64,000 bases of DNA from Dyella acidiphila (lineage in GTDB: Bacteria > Pseudomonadota > Gammaproteobacteria > Xanthomonadales > Rhodanobacteraceae): contig NZ_JACZZA010000004.1 in the NCBI RefSeq assembly GCF_014863405.1, forward strand, positions 186,001 to 250,000, given 5' to 3'. Under the pieces are notes generated by a model. The model made no database searches. It worked only from the letters and a program-made list of their open reading frames with translations, and had not been told where the DNA came from. Positions 54,796 through 62,402 of the stretch are shown piece by piece (position 1 is the first letter of the stretch; the number at the start of each line of letters is the position of its first letter). The translations under genes were made by a program, and so were the position numbers.

Positions 54796-54810
54796 CGGGT
54801 GCGCTGAGTC

Positions 54811-56433
54811 ATGTTTGCGAAACTCAAAACGATGGCGGTGGAGGCCGGCAAGAGCGTGAAGCTGCCGTCGTCGTCCACACTTGCCAAATTGCTGCCGCTG
54901 CTGGTGCTGGCGATCGGCCTCACTGCACTGGCGATGATGTTCATGTGGCGCAGCGAAGCCGGCTACAAGCCGTTGTTCGGTGCGAACGAAAGCGTCGCTG
55001 CGGCCGACACCATGGCCGTGCTCGATGGGGAAAAAATTCCGTACCGCATTCATCCGCAGACCGGCCAGGTGCTGGTGCCCGAAGCCAAGCTCGGCCAGGT
55101 GCGCATGCTGCTCGCCGCCAAAGGCGTGGTTGCCAAGCTGCCCGAAGGGCTGGAGCTGGTCGACAAAAGCGATCCGCTGGGCGTCAGCCAGTTTGTGCAG
55201 GATGTGCGCTTTCGGCGGGGCCTGGAAGGCGAGCTGGTCAAGAGCATCGCCAGCCTGGATTCGGTCGAATCGGCGCGCGTGCATCTGTCGATCGCCAAGT
55301 CATCGTCATTCATCCTCAGCGACGGCGAGAAAAGTTCGGCCTCCGTGATGCTCACACTCAAGCCCGGGCGCAAGCTGGGCAAGGAGCAGATCAGCGCAAT
55401 TGTCGGCCTGGTTTCCGGCAGCGTCGCCAATCTCGAGCCGGGGCGGGTCACGGTGATCGACCAGCACGGCAATTATCTTTCCTCCTCGATCGATCCCAGC
55501 GATCCGGCCGCCACCAGCGAAGGCGAACTGGGCGCGCGAGTGCGCGAGGATACCTTGCACAACATCCAGGAGTTGCTGGCCCAAAGCATCGGCAATGGCA
55601 ATTTCAAGGCCAGCGTCGCCGTCGATACCGACAACGATCGCGTCGAGGAAACGCGCGAGCAGTATGGCGAAGCGCCGCATATTTCCAATGAAGCAACCCG
55701 CGGCGAGCAGGACAATGGCGAAATTGCGCTGGGCGTGCCCGGTTCGCTCTCCAATCGGCCGCCTCAGGACAAGAGCAGCGATCCGGCCGGCGGCAAGGAC
55801 AAGCCTGGTCCGCATTCGCAGAAGAATGCAATCAGCCGGCAATACGTGTACGACCGCAACGTCGTGCAGATCAAGCACAGTCCCACCCGCGTAAAACGGG
55901 TCAGTGTCGCGGTGGTGTTGAGCAATACGGCAGCACCGGATGGCAAGGCCTGGACGCCGGCGCAGCTGCGCAATATCGAAACCATCTTGCGCAGCGGCAT
56001 CGGCCTGGATGAATCGCGCAAGGATCAGCTCAGCGTATCGGCCATCGATTTCCACGATCCCAAGCCGGAAGCGCTGCTGCCGTGGTGGAAGCAACCGGAG
56101 AACATGCTGACCATGGGCGGTTACGCTGGCTACGCGCTGCTGGCCTTGCTGGTATTCCTGTTGGTATTGCGTCCGCTGCTGAAGATCCTGCGCCAATGGG
56201 TCGCCAGTCAGTACCCAGTGGCGATCGCCGCGGATACCGCGGATGGCAACTTTGATGCAGCGCTGCCGGCAGAGCAGCGAACCGCTTCCTCTCCGTTGGA
56301 CGAAGACGAACTGCAGTTGCCGCCGGTCGGATCCAGTGCGGATGTACTGGTTGAACACCTGCGATTGCTTGCTGTGCAGGCTCCCGAGCGTGTCGCTGAC
56401 GTGATCAAACCCTGGATCCGCAAACATGGATAA
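54811..56433 (+). CDS. fliF: Flagellar MS-ring protein FliF
   Basis: 540 aa. Helix 1 about 28-48, RBM1/RBM2 ring domains (GYKPLFGANESVAAADTMAV; VQDVRFRRGLEGELVKSIAS; RVHLSIAKSSSF), an RBM3/beta-collar region, helix 2 about 432-452, and a C-terminal FliG-binding helix (APERVADVIKPWIRKHG). Length and domains are complete. fliE lies 15 bp upstream; the stop overlaps fliG by 8 bp. Confidence 0.95.
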   Translation: MFAKLKTMAVEAGKSVKLPSSSTLAKLLPLLVLAIGLTALAMMFMWRSEAGYKPLFGANESVAAADTMAVLDGEKIPYRIHPQTGQVLVPEAKLGQVRMLLAAKGVVAKLPEGLELVDKSDPLGVSQFVQDVRFRRGLEGELVKSIASLDSVESARVHLSIAKSSSFILSDGEKSSASVMLTLKPGRKLGKEQISAIVGLVSGSVANLEPGRVTVIDQHGNYLSSSIDPSDPAATSEGELGARVREDTLHNIQELLAQSIGNGNFKASVAVDTDNDRVEETREQYGEAPHISNEATRGEQDNGEIALGVPGSLSNRPPQDKSSDPAGGKDKPGPHSQKNAISRQYVYDRNVVQIKHSPTRVKRVSVAVVLSNTAAPDGKAWTPAQLRNIETILRSGIGLDESRKDQLSVSAIDFHDPKPEALLPWWKQPENMLTMGGYAGYALLALLVFLLVLRPLLKILRQWVASQYPVAIAADTADGNFDAALPAEQRTASSPLDEDELQLPPVGSSADVLVEHLRLLAVQAPERVADVIKPWIRKHG

Positions 56434-57469
56434 CGCGATCAACGAATTGTCTGCCGATATGGCTGGCATGCAATCTCCCGCCGTGGTGCTGAGTTCGATC
56501 GAGCGTGCCGCAATCACCTTGCTGAGCATGGGCGAAGAAGCCGCCGCGGCCGTGTTGCGCTGCCTTTCGCGCGAAGAACTGCTCGATGTCACTCTGGTGA
56601 TGGCGCGTATGAGCGGCGTGAAGCTGGACGCCGTGCAGCACACCTTGTCAGGTTTTTTCGATGCCTTTCGGGAGCAGAGCGGCGTGCGTGGCGCATCGCG
56701 CCAGTTCCTGCAGCGCTCGCTGGACATGGCGCTTGGCAGCGTGGTCGCCAAGAATGTGCTTAGTCATATCTACGGCGATGTGATCGGCCCCAAACTGGCG
56801 CGCCTGCAGTGGGCGCAGCCGCGCTGGCTGGCCGAATGCCTGGCGCGCGAACACGTGCGCATGCAAGCGATGTTCCTGTCGCTGCTGCCGCCGGAACAGG
56901 CCAGTCAAGTGCTGCATGCATTGCCGGCCGATAGTCGCGATCTGGTGCTGCTGCAGATCGCAAAGCTGAAAGAAATCGATTACGAGCTGCTGCACGACTT
57001 GGAAGCAGTGGTCGATGCCTGCATTGAAAATCTCGGCAAGCAGGGCACGGCCGTGGAGGGTGTGCGCCAAGCGGCGGATATCATCAACCGCTTGCCGGGC
57101 GACCGCGCCCGGGTGGTGGAGCTATTGCGTGCGCACGATCCGGACGTGGTGTCGGAGGTGGAAAGCCGCATCTACGATTTTCCGATTCTTGCCTACCAGA
57201 ACGACGCCACCGTCGCCGCCATTCTCGACCGCGTCCCATTCGAGCAATGGGGTATTGCGCTCAAGGGCGCCGATCCGAAGATTCGCGATGCGCTGGCGCG
57301 GGCAATGCCCTCCCGCCAGGTGCAGGCCTTCGACGACATATTGCGGCGTACGCCAGCCACCCCACTCAGCCGGATTGAAGAAGCGCGCAACGACATCATG
57401 GCGCAGCTGCGCGAGATGTCGGCCGAAGGCGAAATCGCCCTGCAATTGCTGGCTGAGGACGTGGTGTGA
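56426..57469 (+). CDS. fliG: Flagellar motor switch protein FliG, divergent
   Basis: 347 aa. N-, middle and C-terminal ARM-like domains can be traced (ERAAITLLSMGEEAAAAVLR; LPPEQASQVLHALPADSRD; FEQWGIALKGADPKIRDALA). The EHPQ motif that contacts FliM is EHVR here (142-145). The C-terminal torque helix keeps charged Arg and Asp residues (MPSRQVQAFDDILRR) but differs from the usual sequence. Otherwise intact. Divergence suggests a secondary or lateral-type flagellar system rather than decay. Confidence 0.88.
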   Translation: MDNAINELSADMAGMQSPAVVLSSIERAAITLLSMGEEAAAAVLRCLSREELLDVTLVMARMSGVKLDAVQHTLSGFFDAFREQSGVRGASRQFLQRSLDMALGSVVAKNVLSHIYGDVIGPKLARLQWAQPRWLAECLAREHVRMQAMFLSLLPPEQASQVLHALPADSRDLVLLQIAKLKEIDYELLHDLEAVVDACIENLGKQGTAVEGVRQAADIINRLPGDRARVVELLRAHDPDVVSEVESRIYDFPILAYQNDATVAAILDRVPFEQWGIALKGADPKIRDALARAMPSRQVQAFDDILRRTPATPLSRIEEARNDIMAQLREMSAEGEIALQLLAEDVV

Positions 57470-58122
57470 TGACCGTCTATCGCCGCTATCACTTTCCGCC
57501 GCTGACCCGTTTATTGCTTGGCGATGCGGAGGCGCCGTCCGAGTCGGCGCCGGCCGATCCAGCGTTGACGGAAGAAGTACTGGAGGAATACCGCAAGGCC
57601 GGCTATGCGGAGGGCCTTGCGGACGGTCTTGCCGAGGGCGGCAAGGCTGGCAGGGAGGGCGCGGCGCGTGCAGCAAAGGAAGCGCGCGCCGCGCTGGATG
57701 CGCTAAGTGGGCCATTCGAAGCGCTAATGGCAGGCTTTGGCCAGCTGCAGAAAGATCTTCGCACCGATCTGCGTGAACAAGTCGCCGGCCTGGTAGAACA
57801 GGTCGCCAGGCAGGTGATCCGCACCGAGCTCGAAGCGCAACCAGGCCAGTACCTGGCCCTTATCGACGAGGCGCTGGCGGAACTGCCTGCACCCTCGGAC
57901 AGCGTGCAGGTACGCCTGCATCCGGATGACTATCAGCGCGTGCTGGACGCGGCCCCGCGCCGCGCCAAGCGCTATGGCTTGGTACCCGATCCGCAATTGG
58001 AGCCCGGCGAGTGCCGCATCAGTGCCGGCGAGCGCGAGCTCGATGTCGGCTGTGCGCAGCGGCTGGTCCTGTGTATGGAGCAGGTCCGCAAACTGCTCGG
58101 CGAGCAGGAGCAGAGTGAATGA
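57469..58122 (+). CDS. fliH: Flagellar assembly protein FliH
   Basis: 217 aa; regulator and stator-like partner of the export ATPase FliI. A GxxxG-like run sits in the N-terminal region (YAEGLADGLAEGGKAGREGA), then a long helix and a C-terminal FliI/V-ATPase-E-like domain (VRLHPDDYQRVL). Start ATG 57469 overlaps the fliG stop (TGATG); a GTG at 57466 is the alternative. Overlaps fliI by 4 bp. Confidence 0.88.
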   Translation: MTVYRRYHFPPLTRLLLGDAEAPSESAPADPALTEEVLEEYRKAGYAEGLADGLAEGGKAGREGAARAAKEARAALDALSGPFEALMAGFGQLQKDLRTDLREQVAGLVEQVARQVIRTELEAQPGQYLALIDEALAELPAPSDSVQVRLHPDDYQRVLDAAPRRAKRYGLVPDPQLEPGECRISAGERELDVGCAQRLVLCMEQVRKLLGEQEQSE

Positions 58123-58952
58123 GCAATCCACTGCGCGGACTTAAGTTGGACGACGTTCCGGTCGCTCGTGAAATAGGAAGGCTCCATGGCGTAACCGGCA
58201 TTCTGCTTGAAGCAACCGGCTACGCATTCGAGACCGGACAGCGCACGCGCATTGAAACGACTTCCGGCGAGTGGCTGGACGCGCGCGTGGTGGGCTTCCG
58301 CAACAACGTGTCGTATCTCATGCCTTTCCGCAAATCCCATGGCTTGGTGGCCGGCGCTCGCGTCGTGGCCGATACGAGCGAGCGCCAGCTGCAGATCGGC
58401 CCGGCCTGGCGGGGGCGCATCATCGACGGGCTAGGTACGCCGCTCGATGGGCTTGGCCCGTTGCTCGGCGAGTATCCCCTCGACCTGCATCCGCCGAGGA
58501 TCAACCCGATGAAAAAGCAGCCCGTTTCGGGTGTGCTCGACGTCGGCGTGCGGGCGATCAACGGCATGCTTACGCTCGGTCGCGGCCAGCGCGTAGGGCT
58601 GTTCGCAGGCAGCGGCGTCGGCAAGAGCGTGCTGCTGGGCATGATCACGCGTCAGGCCGAAGCCGATGTGGTGGTGGTGGGCCTGATCGGCGAGCGCAGC
58701 CGCGAGGTACGTGAGTTCATCGAGCACTCACTCGGGCCAGAGGGCCTGCGCAATGCCGTAGTGGTAGTTGCGCCGGCAGACGACTCGCCATTGATGCGCC
58801 TGATGGCCACAGAACTGTGCCATGCGATCGCCGCGTATTACCGTGATAGCGGCAGCAACGTATTGCTGCTGGTCGATTCACTTACGCGGTATGCCATGGC
58901 GCAACGGGAGGTGGCGCTGGCCCTCGGCGAGCCGCCGGCTACGCGTGGTTAT
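58119..58952 (+). pseudogene. fliI: FliI export ATPase, 3'-truncated by rearrangement
   Basis: The first 278 residues are normal FliI: Walker A GSGVGKSVLLGM, the GLIGERSREVREFIE motif, Walker B NVLLLVDSLTRYAMAQRE and LALGEPPATRGY. Family homology then stops at 58952, where PPSVFAxLP should follow. About 160-180 C-terminal residues are lost. The frame continues to 59525 over antisense flgC and flgB, adding 189 meaningless residues. The product would lack the catalytic-core end and C-terminal domain and should be inactive. Confidence 0.92.
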
Positions 58953-59192
58953 CGGGTGATCGGGCTCGTAGCGCGCATTGAGCGGCTCGTCGCTGCTGAT
59001 CACGTCGAGTACCTGCACACGTGCGCCTGCGCCGTCGAACACGCTGGCGAACACCGGCTTGCGTGCGCGGTAGGCGCTTTGTTCGGTGCCGGTGGTATTG
59101 GCGTTGGCGAGGTTGCTGGCCACGGTATTGAGGCGTACGGTCTGTGCGCTCATGGCGGAACTGGCGATTTGGGCGATGCTTTTGAAGCTCAT
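58953..59192 (-). pseudogene. flgC: FlgC proximal rod protein, 3'-truncated by the same junction
   Basis: The first 80 residues are FlgC: IAQIASSAMSAQTVRLNTVA, SNLANANTTGTEQSAYRARK, ending at LNARYEPDHP. Normal FlgC has about 135 residues. The frame runs on to 58878 through antisense fliI for 24 foreign codons. It starts 2 bp after the flgB stop. Confidence 0.92.
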
Positions 59193-59194
59193 GC

Positions 59195-59557
59195 TCAGGT
59201 GCTCCCATTGATCGCGGCGGACAGGCCTTTCAGCTTCATGTTGAGGAAGGTCAGGCTGGTCTGGAAATCGACGGTGTTCTGTGCGAACTCGGCCTGTTCG
59301 GTGGCGAGATCCACGGTGTTGCCGTCTTGCGACGCGCCGCTGGGGACGCGGTATTGGATCTCGTCGGACTCGAAGCGCAAGGCCGACGAAGAGCCCTGTG
59401 CGGCTTCGCTCAGGCGCGCGCGGAAATCGATATCGTGCGCCTTGAAGCCTGGCGTGTTTTCGTTGGCGAGATTGGAGGCGATGATTTCGCCGCGTTCAGC
59501 GCGCAACTTCAGTGCGGCAGGGTGAACGCCCAGCGCCTGCTCGAGACTCAGTCCCAT
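59195..59557 (-). CDS. flgB: Flagellar basal-body rod protein FlgB
   Basis: 120 aa. N-terminal ALKLRAERGEIIASNLANEN followed by TPGFKAHDIDF is the rod-family signature. The C-terminal AEFAQNTVDFQTSLTFLNMK is the conserved rod helix. Slightly short, but both ends are present. It is oriented toward fliI and divergent from flgA, as in enterobacterial and lateral systems. The downstream flgC is truncated. Confidence 0.92.
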   Translation of the reverse strand: MGLSLEQALGVHPAALKLRAERGEIIASNLANENTPGFKAHDIDFRARLSEAAQGSSSALRFESDEIQYRVPSGASQDGNTVDLATEQAEFAQNTVDFQTSLTFLNMKLKGLSAAINGST

Positions 59558-59618
59558 CGTGGATCATCCTGGTTGGGAAATACGAAGGGATGCGATGGTA
59601 GGAGCGGCTGTGGCGAAG

Positions 59619-59677
59619 CTTGAGGAATCTAAAAGCACCTTAAAGCACCGCGCGGCTTGAGCAATCTAAAAGCATCC
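59619..59677. repeat. Short direct repeat between flgB and flgA
   Basis: CTTGAG-AATCTAAAAGCA-CCT occurs at 59619-59640 and 59656-59677 (period 37 bp, two mismatches). It lies in the divergent flgB/flgA promoter region. It may bind a regulator, or be a relic. Confidence 0.45.
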
Positions 59678-59749
59678 TGAGCGTTGCATGCGGATCGGTG
59701 CCGGCATAATTCGCGGCCGATCTCACAGCATAGGTAATAGGTGTAGCCG

Positions 59750-60475
59750 ATGTGTTCTTTGCGCTTGCGTTTCGGGCTGGCCATGGCCGCCGGTCTGCTG
59801 GCCCCGATGCACGCCATGGCCGGCCAGGTGCAGGATGTGGTTGCCAGCGCTGCGCGCACCTGGCTGGTCGATTGGGCGCGGCAGGCAAATTGGCCTGATC
59901 CGGAGATTGATGTAGTGGTGTTGCCGCTGCGTCGCCCCGAGCCGTCATGCGGGCAGTCCTTGAAGGTGATGCCGGCGGATACGTCTCAGTTGGCGCGGCT
60001 GCGTTTTTCGGCGCGTTGCCCGGATGGCGCGTCCGAAACGTATACGGTGCGCGCTGCTGTGCATAGCAAGGCTTTGGCTGTGATCAGCGCCGTCCCCGCC
60101 GGCAAGCCGATCGACAAAAGCGATGTGCAACAAGTGGATGTCAATGTGGCATTGACGCCGGATGCCGTACGCGATCCTGCCGAGGTTGCCGGGCGTGCCA
60201 GCCAGCGCCCGCTGCGTGCGGGGCAGGTGGTGCAGGCGCGGTTTCTGAAGGCGGGTGCGAGTGTGCGGCGCGGCCAGCTCGTGCAGATCGTTTCGCGGCA
60301 ACAGCATTTTCAGGTCAGCACGCAGGGTACGGCGATGCAGCGTGGGGAAGGAAATGAGCTGGTGCGCGTACGCGTCGATGCGAGCGGCAAGTCGATCCTC
60401 GCATGGGTGGTCGGGCCCGGCGTGGTGGAGCCGATGACGGGCGACAGCAAGGCCCCCGGACATCCCGAGGATTGA
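59750..60475 (+). CDS. flgA: Flagellar P-ring assembly chaperone FlgA
   Basis: 241 aa with a signal peptide (cleavage near MHAMAG) and the SAF/FlgA domain in the second half (KPIDKSDVQQVDVNVAL, SQRPLRAGQVVQARFL, RRGQLVQIVSRQQHFQVSTQ and GKSILAWVVGPGVVE). It assists FlgI ring assembly in the periplasm. Oriented away from flgB. No flgM or flgN follows; the next gene is unrelated. Confidence 0.9.
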   Translation: MCSLRLRFGLAMAAGLLAPMHAMAGQVQDVVASAARTWLVDWARQANWPDPEIDVVVLPLRRPEPSCGQSLKVMPADTSQLARLRFSARCPDGASETYTVRAAVHSKALAVISAVPAGKPIDKSDVQQVDVNVALTPDAVRDPAEVAGRASQRPLRAGQVVQARFLKAGASVRRGQLVQIVSRQQHFQVSTQGTAMQRGEGNELVRVRVDASGKSILAWVVGPGVVEPMTGDSKAPGHPED

Positions 60476-60562
60476 CGGCTGCGCGGCGCTTCGCCGCAAA
60501 CGCTGACGGCAGCCGCGGATCCTCGTACCATCGCCGGGTCATCCCCACCGCCCGGAGCCGCC

Positions 60563-61009
60563 ATGACCTATCTATGGATCAAGAGCCTGCATGTGCTGTT
60601 CGTGATGGCCTGGGTGGCTGCGGTGTTCTATTTGCCGCGCATCCTGGTGAATATCGCCGAGGCGGGAGCGGAGCCGGCGGTCAAGGCGAGGCTGGAGCTG
60701 ATGGGGCTGCGGCTATATCGCTTCGGGCACATGATGTTTGGCATGGCCTTTCTGTTCGGGCTCACGCTGTGGCTGGGTGCCTACGTTTTTCCGAACAGCT
60801 TGCCGCATTGGGGCGAGATGGGCTGGCTGCATGCCAAGCTGGGGTTGGTCGTAGTGCTGCTGGCGTATTTTGTGTGGAGCGGCCGGTTGGTCAAGCGCAG
60901 CGTGCAGGGTGGCGTGTTGCCGCCGGCACGTACGCTGCGGCTGCTCAATGAGTTGCCGGTGTTTCTGTTGCTGGGTGTGATCTTTCTCGCGATTGCCAAG
61001 CCTTTTTGA
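60563..61009 (+). CDS. CopD/HemJ-like membrane protein
   Basis: 148 aa, four helices. HVLFVMAWVAAVFYLPRILV and GWLHAKLGLVVVLLAYF carry the conserved His, Arg and Lys of the HemJ (protoporphyrinogen oxidase) and CopD families. HemJ is usual in Alphaproteobacteria and several Gammaproteobacteria; copper uptake is the alternative. RBS GGAG before the ATG. Confidence 0.78.
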   Translation: MTYLWIKSLHVLFVMAWVAAVFYLPRILVNIAEAGAEPAVKARLELMGLRLYRFGHMMFGMAFLFGLTLWLGAYVFPNSLPHWGEMGWLHAKLGLVVVLLAYFVWSGRLVKRSVQGGVLPPARTLRLLNELPVFLLLGVIFLAIAKPF

Positions 61010-61025
61010 GCATATGGTTCTGGGG

Positions 61026-61120
61026 CTTGGGTTGCCTCGGATTTGATCTGGGGTGACCCGGTGATGCTTGGCGGTTTCGGTGGAGATTTGTCGGGTTACG
61101 CTGCGCTAGCCCAACCTACG
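61026..61120. repeat. Decayed REP doublet
   Basis: Right unit (61088-61120) is TCGGGTTACGCTGCGCTAGC-type, one or two changes from the 8869-8901 copy; the left unit is a mutated CCCCGGA-type arm. It lies in the gap before the epimerase stop. Confidence 0.6.
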
Positions 61121-61125
61121 GTGTG

Positions 61126-62136
61126 TCAGGTGAGGTGGTGGTAGTCGCGATACCAGGCGACGAAACGCTTCACGCCTTCTTCGATGCTGGTGTTTGGTGC
61201 GTAGCCGACATCGCGGCGCAAGGCCGACACGTCGGCCCAGGTATCGGGCACGTCGCCGGGCTGCATCGGTAACAAGCGCTTTTCCACGCTGCGGCCCAGG
61301 TTCTGTTCCATCAGTTCGATAAAGCGCATCAGCTGCACGGGCTGATCGTTGCCGATGTTGTAGAGACGATACGGTGCGCTGGACGTGCCGGGGTTGGGCT
61401 GTAGCGGATCGTAGGCGGGATCGGGCTGCGCGACATGGTCGAGCGTGCGGATCACGCCTTCGACGATATCGTCGATATAGGTGAAATCGCGGCTGTGGTT
61501 GCCGTAGTTGAAAACGTCGATCGGTTCGCCGCGCACGATGCGGTCGGCGAACAGGATCGGCGACATGTCCGGTCGGCCCCAAGGGCCATATACGGTGAAG
61601 AAACGCAGCCCCGTGGTGGGCAGGTTGTAGAGATGGCTGTAGGTGTGCGCCATCAGCTCGTTGGCCTTCTTGCTGGCGGCGTACAGGCTGACCGGATGAT
61701 CGACCGCATCTTCCACCGCAAACGGCAGTTTGCGGTTGGCGCCATAGACCGAGCTGGACGAGGCATACACCAGGTGTTCCACCTTGCCGTAGCGGCAGGC
61801 TTCCAGCACGTTAACGAAGCCGACCAGATTGCTTTGCGCGTAGACCTGCGGATTTTTCAGTGAGTAGCGCACGCCGGCCTGGGCGGCGAGATTGACCACG
61901 CGCTGCGGCTGGAAATCCTGGAACGCCTGCTGCACGGACGCGGCATCGGCGAGATCGGCGCGCCGGTGGGTGTATCCGGCGTGGGTGGCAAAACGCGCCA
62001 GGCGCGCTTCTTTCAGTGCAGGGTCGTAGTAGTCGTTGTGATTGTCGATGCCGAGCACTTCATCGCCACGGGCCAGCAGGCGTTCGGTAAGAGCGGCGCC
62101 GACAAAACCGGCCGCACCGGTGACGAGAATGCGCAT
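61126..62136 (-). CDS. NAD-dependent epimerase, probable UDP-glucuronate 4-epimerase
   Basis: 336-aa extended short-chain dehydrogenase. NAD loop VTGAAGFVGAALTERLL, catalytic Ser-Tyr-Lys in ASSSSVYGAN and SLYAASKKANELMAHTYSHL, and RFFTVYGPWGRPDMSPILFA followed by the GEPIDVFNYG segment, which is typical of UDP-glucuronate 4-epimerases (LpsL/CapI). Makes UDP-galacturonate for LPS or capsule. Start 62136. The long open frame beyond it to 62313 is not coding. Confidence 0.9.
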   Translation of the reverse strand: MRILVTGAAGFVGAALTERLLARGDEVLGIDNHNDYYDPALKEARLARFATHAGYTHRRADLADAASVQQAFQDFQPQRVVNLAAQAGVRYSLKNPQVYAQSNLVGFVNVLEACRYGKVEHLVYASSSSVYGANRKLPFAVEDAVDHPVSLYAASKKANELMAHTYSHLYNLPTTGLRFFTVYGPWGRPDMSPILFADRIVRGEPIDVFNYGNHSRDFTYIDDIVEGVIRTLDHVAQPDPAYDPLQPNPGTSSAPYRLYNIGNDQPVQLMRFIELMEQNLGRSVEKRLLPMQPGDVPDTWADVSALRRDVGYAPNTSIEEGVKRFVAWYRDYHHLT

Positions 62137-62306
62137 CGAAAAATCCCTGAGATGATTCCCGGCTGGCGCCGGGCGACTGCACATTATTGTAGCGGCAGCG
62201 GGCGGTGCTGAATTGACAGTGGCGGCGTCCTGATCTAGCGTTGCACACCTCAATAATCCCCGGAGACAAGGTGGCCCGCGCCGAAGGCGCCGGTCGAGCG
62301 TGTGAC

Positions 62307-62333
62307 ATGGCAACTATCCGCCTCCAACACTGA
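62307..62333 (+). CDS. Possible 8-aa thrS leader peptide
   Basis: ATG...TGA encodes MATIRLQH, 24 bp before the terminator. It has one Thr and one Ile codon only and no clear ribosome binding site, so a leader role is possible but weak. It could also be chance. Confidence 0.25.
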   Translation: MATIRLQH

Positions 62334-62357
62334 CTCCTGCCACGCCTTGGTCTTCCC

Positions 62358-62382
62358 AAAGGGCGCCGCGTGGTGCCCTTTT
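62358..62382 (+). terminator. Intrinsic terminator in the thrS leader (candidate attenuator)
   Basis: AAAGGGCGCC, loop GCGT, GGTGCCCTTT, then TT-G-TTTT. A 10-bp stem with one G-T pair, 20 bp upstream of the thrS ATG. Either attenuation of thrS or termination of a transcript from upstream. Confidence 0.75.
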
Positions 62383-62402
62383 TGTTTTCAGAGAAAGCTC
62401 CC

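Noticed and set aside
58119-59525. Full-length FliI of 468 residues
   Set aside because: Residues after 278 are antisense to flgC and flgB and share nothing with FliI.
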